Shown here: one piece after another, positions 1 to 5,357 of the stretch
Numbering within the stretch: position 1 is the stretch's first letter
How the letters are laid out: the number at the start of each line of letters is the position of its first letter
From: Flavobacteriales bacterium
GTDB lineage: Bacteria; Bacteroidota; Bacteroidia; Flavobacteriales_D; Parvicellaceae
Assembly (NCBI GenBank): GCA_027047735.1
Contig: JALTUD010000262.1
Location: forward strand, 1-6,511
DNA: 6,511 nt
Direction: 5' to 3'
The notes under the pieces: generated by a model
The model's database searches: none
What the model was told of the DNA's origin: nothing
What the model saw: the letters and a program-made list of their open reading frames with translations, nothing else
Made by a program: the position numbers and the translations under genes

Positions 1-1
1 A

Positions 2-406
2 GCATACGCAGGATTAGGTTTATTAGCAGAAACTAAATCTATCATAGAAAATAAATTCGAGACTTTAGTAGAAACAGGTAAAAAGGCTGATGCTGAAGGT
101 AAAAATTTAGTAGGAGATTTTTTTAAAACCATTGATTCAACAAAAGAAGATTTTGAAACGGAGTTTAATAAAAACAAAGAAAAATTAGAAGAAAAATTTC
201 CTGTAATCAAAGAGATTGAGGAAAAAATAAATAAAACAAAAGAAGAGGTTTCTTCAAAAGTAAATGAAACGAAAGAAGGAATCACTAAAAAAGCAAAGGA
301 AACAAAAGAAGGATTTACTTCTAAAGTAACCGAAACGAAAGAAGAAATTACAAAAAAGGTAAATAACCTTACTAATAGTAATAAAGAAGCTAACGTTGCT
401 AAATAA
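2..406 (+). CDS. Phasin-like / LEA-like helical repeat protein, 3' part only
   Basis: The reading frame is open from the left edge to TAA at 404-406, giving 134 codons; the start lies outside the window. The first residues, AYAGLGLLAETKSIIENKF, then a GKKADAEGKNLV stretch, resemble the N-terminal part of phasin / polyhydroxyalkanoate-granule-associated proteins, in which a short hydrophobic helix is followed by a charged amphipathic one. The rest is extremely rich in Lys, Glu and Thr, has no Cys or Trp, and ends in four in-register 11-residue repeats of the type NETKEGITKKA, as in group 3 LEA proteins and other 11-mer amphipathic helices. A soluble, surface-binding or coiled-coil protein is likely; the partner (granule, membrane or DNA) cannot be read from the sequence. 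The name phasin rests on recalled family resemblance, and many flavobacteria make no PHA, so a stress-related helical protein is a fair alternative. The gene is followed directly by a strong terminator. Confidence 0.7.
   Translation, partial: AYAGLGLLAETKSIIENKFETLVETGKKADAEGKNLVGDFFKTIDSTKEDFETEFNKNKEKLEEKFPVIKEIEEKINKTKEEVSSKVNETKEGITKKAKETKEGFTSKVTETKEEITKKVNNLTNSNKEANVAK
230..361 (+). repeat. Four tandem 33-bp coding repeats (11-residue units)
   Basis: Four consecutive 33-bp units (230-262, 263-295, 296-328, 329-361) encode NKTKEEVSSKV, NETKEGITKKA, KETKEGFTSKV and TETKEEITKKV. The pattern is x-[KE]-T-K-E-x-hydrophobic-[ST]-x-K-[VA]. A degenerate fifth unit, NKNKEKLEEKF, lies upstream at 167-199, separated by a 10-residue segment. 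The DNA units share the core acaaaagaag / acgaaagaag but have diverged at many positions. The period of 11 suits a right-handed coiled coil or an amphipathic helix lying on a surface. Confidence 0.85.
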
Positions 407-438
407 GACAACGTAGTGTGTGTAGTAGTTTTAGGCAG

Positions 439-473
439 AACGCCCCACCAAAAGGTGGGGCGTTTTTGTTTTT
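439..473 (+). terminator. Strong intrinsic terminator after the phasin-like gene
   Basis: A perfect 11-bp stem, aacgccccacc (439-449) with ggtggggcgtt (454-464), closes an AAAA tetraloop and runs into a T-rich tail (tttgttttt, to 473). The stem is strikingly GC-rich for this AT-rich DNA. It lies 33 nt after the stop codon at 404-406, so it ends the upstream transcript and insulates the ligase operon that starts at 699. Confidence 0.93.
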
Positions 474-571
474 AACAAAGGAGAATATCCAAAAAATAAG
501 GCATAACTCATTTGTTTTTAATGGTTTTGAACTAAAATTCACAAAATATTAACTTTTTTCATTCTTTGCGT

Positions 572-601
572 TTTGTTTTTTTACAATTTAGTTTAGTTTT
601 A
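572..601 (+). promoter_or_regulatory. Candidate Bacteroidota promoter for the ligase operon (upstream option)
   Basis: TTTG at 572-575 is followed after 18 nt by TAGTTTTA at 594-601. The second box matches the Bacteroidota -7 consensus TAnnTTTG except at its last base, and the spacing is in the range reported for this phylum. It would leave a leader of roughly 90 nt before the ATG at 699. The DNA is very T-rich, so chance matches are expected. The region 407-698 holds no convincing gene or RNA. Confidence 0.3.
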
Positions 602-625
602 CAACTACAAATGCACAATTAGATA

Positions 626-658
626 TTGATTGAAGTTAAATATCACGGTTTAACTTTC
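626..658 (+). promoter_or_regulatory. Candidate Bacteroidota promoter for the ligase operon (downstream option)
   Basis: TTG at 626-628 is followed after 22 nt by TAACTTTC at 651-658, one mismatch from TAnnTTTG. Transcription from here would give a leader of about 30 nt before the ATG at 699. This is an alternative to the box at 572-601, and the sequence does not decide between them. Confidence 0.28.
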
Positions 659-698
659 TACAATGTCAGATTTTATAACCGTAAAACCTTAGAAATTA

Positions 699-1733
699 AT
701 GAAAATTTGTTTTATCATGTATCCGTGGGAAGAGGTTGATCCTAAAAAAGACTCTACCCTAATTCTAATTCACGAGTGTGTTCGTAGAGGACATACTGTT
801 GCTATGGCAACCCCTTCTAACCTCACTATTCGTGATAGCCTTACGATGGCACAATGTAAAGTTTTTAAACGAGGACAAGAAGTTAAGGCTAATTTATCTA
901 GTTTTTATAAGCATGCTGTCATCAATGAAAAAATGCTTCCTTTGGGTGGTTTTGATGTTATTTTTATGCGTTCGGATCCGCCGATGGATTCTTTGGTGCT
1001 GAATTTTTTGGATTCTATAAAAAATGATGTTTTTCTTATTAATAGCATCAGAGGGTTGCGTGAGGCGAATAATAAAATTTATACAGCCTCTTACTACGAT
1101 CCTAAAAATGAGATTATACCTAAAACTTATGTTTCCAAAAATAAGGAATATCTAAAAGAAATCATAAAAGAAAACAATACAGGTAAAATGATTTTAAAGC
1201 CCCTCAACGGATATGGAGGTAAAGGTGTGATTGTATTGGAAAAGAGTGCGATGCAGAATATTAACTCTTTATTAGATTTCTATATTAGCGGTCAAGAGGG
1301 GAAACAGTCTAATTATGTTATTCTACAAGATTATGTAGATGGAGCAGAAAAAGGTGATGTTAGGGTGTTGATGTTGCATGATGAGCCTATTGGTGCGATA
1401 CGAAGAGTCCCCGCAGAAGGAGATGCTCGTTCAAACCTTTCGGCGGGAGGAAGCGTTACGAAACATATTTTATCGAAGGCTGAAAAACAACTTTGTAGAA
1501 AAATAGGAAAGAAATTAGTTGCTGATGGTATTTATTTTTCCGGTTTGGATATTATTGGAGGAAAATTAATAGAGGTCAATGTGTTGAGTCCCGGTGGTAT
1601 AGGAGATATAAATAAACTCTATAAAGTAAAAATTCAAAAAAATATTATCGATTACCTCGAAGAACAAGTTAAAGGAAAAAATTCACTTTCGCAAAGAAAG
1701 TTGGAACATCGAAAAATAGTAGAAAATGCTTAG
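699..1733 (+). CDS. gshB: Glutathione-synthetase-type ATP-grasp ligase (GshB family)
   Basis: This 344-residue cytosolic enzyme aligns from memory over its whole length with bacterial GshB (E. coli, 316 aa), which joins gamma-glutamylcysteine and glycine using ATP. The N-terminal domain shows MKICFIMYPWEEVDPKKDST, like the family's start, and FMRSDPPMD at 89-97. Residues 114-130 include NNKIYTA, with the nucleotide-binding Lys126. The ATP-grasp glycine loop is KPLNGYGGKG at 167-176. GDVRVLM (219-225), RRVPAEGDARSNLSAGG (235-251) and GLDIIGGKLIEVNVLSP (282-298) supply the expected Arg, Asp284, Glu292 and Asn294. Where E. coli GshB has NVTSPTCIRE, this protein has NVLSPGGIGD, close to the catalytic centre, and it ends in an extra basic tail of about 20 residues. 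No gamma-glutamylcysteine synthetase is nearby, so the true substrate could be another gamma-glutamyl or peptide acid. The start has no clear Shine-Dalgarno, as is usual in this phylum, but the N-terminus fits the family exactly. The 3' end overlaps the next gene by 8 nt. Confidence 0.9.
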   Translation: MKICFIMYPWEEVDPKKDSTLILIHECVRRGHTVAMATPSNLTIRDSLTMAQCKVFKRGQEVKANLSSFYKHAVINEKMLPLGGFDVIFMRSDPPMDSLVLNFLDSIKNDVFLINSIRGLREANNKIYTASYYDPKNEIIPKTYVSKNKEYLKEIIKENNTGKMILKPLNGYGGKGVIVLEKSAMQNINSLLDFYISGQEGKQSNYVILQDYVDGAEKGDVRVLMLHDEPIGAIRRVPAEGDARSNLSAGGSVTKHILSKAEKQLCRKIGKKLVADGIYFSGLDIIGGKLIEVNVLSPGGIGDINKLYKVKIQKNIIDYLEEQVKGKNSLSQRKLEHRKIVENA

Positions 1734-3729
1734 ACTTTCTGTAGAGGAGATTATAAAAAAAATACAACGTAAAGAAGTTTTTGAAGCGGTAGTAACCGAT
1801 GGTTCGTTTCAAGTAAAAATTAATAGGTATGTACCTTATGTCTGTACGGCTATTCATGCCGGAAGTAACCTTCGGCAAGAGCTAAAGGATAAATGTGCAT
1901 TGAATGATTATGAACGCTGGTATGAAGAAGATCCTTACACGGATGAGTTTATAGCAGCCTTGCCAATTACTTTAGTCGGTAATGACTCTCGTTATGAATA
2001 CGACTTGAATAGAGAACCGGAAAATTGTATTTTTGAAGAGGCTTGGGGGAGAAAAGTATGGAAAAAACCGCTAACAAAAGCAGAAAAACAAGTTTCTTTA
2101 AGAAAGCACAACAATTATTACCGTGTTACATATGCTTTGGTGAAAAAATTAGAGGAACTGTTCTCAGGGTGCGTGGTTTACGATATGCACTCTTATAATT
2201 ACAGGAGATGGGAACGCCCTGTTCCTGTTTTTAACATTGGGGCGGAACGAGTGGATGTGAAATTTAGGGAGTGTGTCGAAAAATGGAATAAAGACCTTGA
2301 AAAAGTTAAGATTTCAGAGATTGAAACCACTTCTGCCATTAACGACGTTTTTAAAGGTAGAGGGTATAACTTAGCTTTTATCAATCAACATTTCAATAAT
2401 ACATTGGTATTGGCTACCGAGGTAAAAAAAATATATTGTGATGAATTGGAGGGAATTGGCTATCCCAGTGTGATAAAGGAATTAAAAAGCGAACTGAAAA
2501 AAGCCATCTTAAATCATGCAAATGAATTTGCAACGCAATTCACGAATTGGCAGTCGGGTAGAAAACATACATTGTTAGACAATCAATTGGATGACGAATT
2601 ATTAAAAGTTGATACCGAACTATACGAATTAGTTAAGAATTTTGAATTATTGCAATTTGTTAATCCTATCAATATTGAAAAGGAGAAAAAAGCTTTCTTT
2701 AAAAGTAAGTTTACCATTAATCCGAGTTTTAAATATAGACCTATAAAAATTGATCCTTATTTTTTAAAACGAAAACTTTACTCCATTAAAGCCGACCATA
2801 TCGAGGATATAGAAATTCAGAAGTTATATGAAACAACGATTAGTGCCTATGCTGACAAAATAGATTTATTGGCTACAATTGGAACAAAAAGATTCTTATA
2901 TAATTCTTTGGGATATTTTGGAAGTCCTAGTGATACTGATTTAAGAAACGCCCGTTATATTCTAAGTTTACCTAATATAGACAACGAACGAAAAACAGGC
3001 AAAAAATTGACTTCGGAAGATGCTAAAAAGGCTTTTGAGAAAAGTTTCGAGTTTTATGGATTTGATTCAGCAAAAGTTCGTATTACCAAAGATATAGCAG
3101 CTGAGGTAATGGTTATTAATCATCAAAAAACAGTATTGGTTAAAGATGGAGTGTTTTTTAGTCAAAAAGAAATAGACTTTCTGGTGCATCATGAAATAGG
3201 CGTTCACATGGTTACTACGATGAACTCAAACTTACAACCTCTTAAGGTTTTTAATGTTGGTATGCCCGTGAATACTTATACTCAAGAAGGGCTTGCTGTT
3301 TTATCTGAATACTTGTCGGGAAATTTAACCTTAAAACGATTACGTATTTTGGCTCTTCGTGTTATTGCAATTGATATGATGGTTAAAAAGCAGGATTTTA
3401 AGACTATTTTCAATTTTATTACATCTGAATATAATGTTGATAAGGAAGAAGCTTTTATCCTTGTTACGCGTGTTTTTAGAGGAGGTGGTTTTACCAAAGA
3501 CTATCTATACTTAAAAGGGTTTAGTAATTTTTATAAATTGTGGAACAGCGGATACGATTTAACCCCTCTACTTATTGGTAAAACAGCCATTAAAAATTAC
3601 AACACCATCGTTGAAATGATGGATAGAAAATTAATTCAACGACCAAAATATATAACTGAAGCACTAACTCGTCCACAAACCCATAAAAACGGAACTATTT
3701 TAGAATATATAGTAAGTGGATTAAATTAA
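1726..3729 (+). CDS. Two-domain hydrolase: N-formylglutamate-amidohydrolase-like domain plus DUF1704/QEGLP metallopeptidase domain
   Basis: This 667-residue, apparently cytosolic protein has no signal peptide or membrane segment. Residues ~30-245 match the N-formylglutamate amidohydrolase (FGase) fold: IHAG (43-46), GNDSRYEYDLNRE (85-97), YDMHSY (152-157), INQHF (219-223) and TEVKKIYCDE (231-240), which hold the His, Asp, Arg and Glu expected of that family. A helical linker leads to a DUF1704 domain (~330-665), the family databases label 'flavohemoglobin expression-modulating QEGLP motif protein', related to the eukaryotic tyrosine carboxypeptidase MATCAP. Its metal site is visible: HHEIGVH at 488-494 contains HExxxH (His489, Glu490, His494), followed by TQEGLAVLSEYL (519-530) with Glu521 as probable third ligand, and RGGGFTKDYLYLKG at 585-598. 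The signature QEGLP reads QEGLA here. Both active sites look intact. The ATG lies inside the end of gshB (ATGCTTAG overlap), suggesting translational coupling and a shared pathway. The old flavohemoglobin link is only a name; the substrates are unknown. Confidence 0.88.
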   Translation: MLRLSVEEIIKKIQRKEVFEAVVTDGSFQVKINRYVPYVCTAIHAGSNLRQELKDKCALNDYERWYEEDPYTDEFIAALPITLVGNDSRYEYDLNREPENCIFEEAWGRKVWKKPLTKAEKQVSLRKHNNYYRVTYALVKKLEELFSGCVVYDMHSYNYRRWERPVPVFNIGAERVDVKFRECVEKWNKDLEKVKISEIETTSAINDVFKGRGYNLAFINQHFNNTLVLATEVKKIYCDELEGIGYPSVIKELKSELKKAILNHANEFATQFTNWQSGRKHTLLDNQLDDELLKVDTELYELVKNFELLQFVNPINIEKEKKAFFKSKFTINPSFKYRPIKIDPYFLKRKLYSIKADHIEDIEIQKLYETTISAYADKIDLLATIGTKRFLYNSLGYFGSPSDTDLRNARYILSLPNIDNERKTGKKLTSEDAKKAFEKSFEFYGFDSAKVRITKDIAAEVMVINHQKTVLVKDGVFFSQKEIDFLVHHEIGVHMVTTMNSNLQPLKVFNVGMPVNTYTQEGLAVLSEYLSGNLTLKRLRILALRVIAIDMMVKKQDFKTIFNFITSEYNVDKEEAFILVTRVFRGGGFTKDYLYLKGFSNFYKLWNSGYDLTPLLIGKTAIKNYNTIVEMMDRKLIQRPKYITEALTRPQTHKNGTILEYIVSGLN

Positions 3730-3736
3730 TATAATC

Positions 3737-4438
3737 ATGAATGATACAATAAACATTTTGCTTGTAGAAGACGATATAAATTTAGGATACGTCATTCAAG
3801 ATAATCTTGGATTATTGGGCTATAATGTACATTTAAGCAAAGATGGAAAAGAAGGATTGAAAGATTTTAATTCAGGAAAATACGACTTATGTCTTTTGGA
3901 TGTGATGCTTCCCAAAAAAGATGGCTTTAGTCTTGCTGAAGATATTCGTAAAGTAGATGCGGAAGTGCCTATATTTTTTCTAACTGCTCGTACAATGGAA
4001 GAGGATAGAATCAAAGGTTTTAAAATGGGAGCAGATGATTATATCACCAAACCTTTTAGTATGGACGAGTTACAACTGAGAATTGAAGCTATACTAAAGA
4101 GAACAGGAAAACACATTAAAGTTGACACCGACAAAATACAAATAGGAAAGTACTGGTTTGATATTGTAAATTATCAGCTAACGGCAGATGGCGAAGAAAA
4201 AAAACTAACTAAAAAAGAGGCCGAAATTTTAAAATTATTAGCTCAACAAAAAGATAAAGTGGTAGAACGTGAACTAATTTTGAATATGGTCTGGGGAGAT
4301 GACAATTATTTTAACGGCAGAAGTTTGGATGTGTTTATTACAAAATTGAGAAAATACTTAAAAAGTGACCCCAATATTCAGATTAAAAATATTCATGGAA
4401 TTGGGTTTGTCTTATCAGATGTTCCAAAAGTAGAGTAA
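3737..4438 (+). CDS. rprY: OmpR/PhoB-type response regulator, RprY-like
   Basis: This is a 233-residue cytoplasmic DNA-binding regulator. The receiver domain (1-~120) has the acidic pocket Glu11-Asp12-Asp13, the phospho-acceptor Asp55 in CLLDVMLPKKDGF, Thr83 in FLTA, the switch aromatic Tyr102, and Lys105 in DDYITKPFSMDEL. The C-terminal winged helix (~133-230) shows LTKKEAEILKLLA, VWGDDNYFNGRSLDVFITKL (186-205) as recognition helix region, and the final hairpin NIHGIGFVL. The DDNYFN-R-S-DV-ITKLRK and NIHG blocks match what I recall of Bacteroides RprY, a better match than PhoB or OmpR. It begins 7 nt after the two-domain hydrolase gene, so it is probably co-transcribed with it. No histidine kinase gene lies in the window, so its partner must be encoded elsewhere or outside the edges. 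Family membership is certain; orthology to RprY is likely. Confidence 0.92.
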   Translation: MNDTINILLVEDDINLGYVIQDNLGLLGYNVHLSKDGKEGLKDFNSGKYDLCLLDVMLPKKDGFSLAEDIRKVDAEVPIFFLTARTMEEDRIKGFKMGADDYITKPFSMDELQLRIEAILKRTGKHIKVDTDKIQIGKYWFDIVNYQLTADGEEKKLTKKEAEILKLLAQQKDKVVERELILNMVWGDDNYFNGRSLDVFITKLRKYLKSDPNIQIKNIHGIGFVLSDVPKVE

Positions 4439-4457
4439 GATTAAGGTGAAATGGCAT

Positions 4458-4465
4458 TATGTTTG
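4458..4465 (+). promoter_or_regulatory. Perfect TAnnTTTG -7 box before the DUF3108 gene
   Basis: TATGTTTG at 4458-4465 is an exact match to the Bacteroidota -7 element. No good TTG lies 17-23 nt upstream; the nearest similar triplet is TTA at 4441-4443, with only 14 nt between. If it is active, transcription would start near 4470, downstream of the possible ATG at 4459. Only the ATG at 4498 would then be available, consistent with the signal peptide starting there. Confidence 0.35.
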
Positions 4466-4497
4466 ATTCTTTAGAAATGAATATAAATTTTAAAGAT

Positions 4498-5310
4498 ATG
4501 AAACGTTTAATTTTAATAGCCTTAAGCACAGTTGTTGTCCTTTCATCGGGGTATGCTTCTGACGGTGTATATTCTACACAAACAAATGGTTCTGCCTTTA
4601 CTTATCGAAAAATTAAAAACAATGCTTTTCAACCCGGAGAGAAGTTAACTTATCGATTGCACTATGGAATTATCGATGCGGCAATTGCTACGTTGGAAGT
4701 TAAATCTACTGATAAAAAAATAAAAGAGAGAGAACTATTACACGTAGTAGCAAAAGGAAAAAGTATTGGGTCATTTAACTGGTTCTTTAAAGTTGATGAC
4801 CATTATGAAAGTTATATCGATGCTGAAAGCCTTTTTCCTTGGGTGTTTATTCGTCGAGTGAATGAAGGAGGGTATAAAATTAACCAAAACTATACGTTTA
4901 TTCAAAATAAAGGTAAAGTAAAAGAAGGAGATAAAGAATACAAAGCACCTTACAACGTTCAGGATATGATTTCTTCTTATTATTATGCCAGAACACTCGA
5001 TTTTTCCAACGCACAGGAAGGTGATATTTTTGAGTTTGAGTCTTTTGTTGATGGCGAAGTATATCCGCTTAAAATTAAATTCTTAGGAAGAGAAACCATA
5101 AAACTAAAACAAGGGAAATTCAGAGCTTTAAAGTTCTGTCCGGTTGTTCAAGTTGACCGAATATTTAAAGATGAAGATGATTTGACAGTTTGGATTTCTG
5201 ACGATGAAAATAAAATTCCTCTAATGGCTAAAGCTAGTATATTGGTAGGCTCAATTAAAATGGAATTAATAGACTATGAAGGGATTAAAAACCCTATTTC
5301 AAAAAAATAA
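4498..5310 (+). CDS. Exported DUF3108 domain protein
   Basis: This is a 270-residue protein of the DUF3108 family, whose biochemical role is not known. It starts MKRLILIALSTVVVLSSGYA, a textbook Sec signal peptide with a likely cut after GYA (residue ~20) and no lipobox Cys, so a soluble periplasmic product is expected. Conserved-looking family segments follow: PGEKLTYRLHYGIIDAAIAT soon after the leader, FNWFFKVDDHYESYID, PWVFIRRVNEGGY, VQDMISSYYYAR, and a C-terminal IKMELIDYEG strand. Alternating hydrophobic residues suggest a mostly beta structure. An in-frame ATG at 4459 would add 13 residues (MFDSLEMNINFKD) and has an AAGGTGA element 9 nt before it. The start at 4498 is preferred because it puts the Lys-Arg and hydrophobic core at the true N-terminus. 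The gene sits 59 nt after the response regulator in the same direction, so co-transcription with it is possible. It is closed by a terminator. Confidence 0.85.
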   Translation: MKRLILIALSTVVVLSSGYASDGVYSTQTNGSAFTYRKIKNNAFQPGEKLTYRLHYGIIDAAIATLEVKSTDKKIKERELLHVVAKGKSIGSFNWFFKVDDHYESYIDAESLFPWVFIRRVNEGGYKINQNYTFIQNKGKVKEGDKEYKAPYNVQDMISSYYYARTLDFSNAQEGDIFEFESFVDGEVYPLKIKFLGRETIKLKQGKFRALKFCPVVQVDRIFKDEDDLTVWISDDENKIPLMAKASILVGSIKMELIDYEGIKNPISKK

Positions 5311-5312
5311 AT

Positions 5313-5341
5313 AGAAGCTCGGTTTATCCGGGCTTTTTTTT
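5313..5341 (+). terminator. Intrinsic terminator between convergent DUF3108 and feoB genes
   Basis: The stem aagctcgg (5315-5322) pairs with ccgggctt (5328-5335), including one T-G wobble, around the loop tttat. A run of eight T (5334-5341) follows on the plus strand. Read on the minus strand, the same hairpin is followed by a T-rich stretch complementary to 5299-5312, so it can probably end feoB transcripts too. It fills the 47-nt gap between the two stop codons. Confidence 0.88.
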
Positions 5342-5357
5342 GTAGGTATCGATTATA

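Noticed and set aside
230..361. Evenly spaced 33-bp repeats as a possible CRISPR array
   Set aside because: The units abut without spacers, keep the reading frame, diverge at many bases, and encode a coherent 11-residue protein pattern.
474..571. AAAGGAG near 477-483 as a ribosome site for a small gene
   Set aside because: No suitable start codon follows at a working distance and no open frame with protein-like content is seen.
645..682. Inverted repeat acggtt / aaccgt upstream of the ligase gene
   Set aside because: Only 6 bp per arm with a 26-nt gap and no extension of the pairing; too weak to call an operator or hairpin.
778..1002. Plus-strand ORF of 74 codons inside the ligase gene
   Set aside because: It lies in another frame of a well-conserved GshB coding region, and its product shows no recognisable family.
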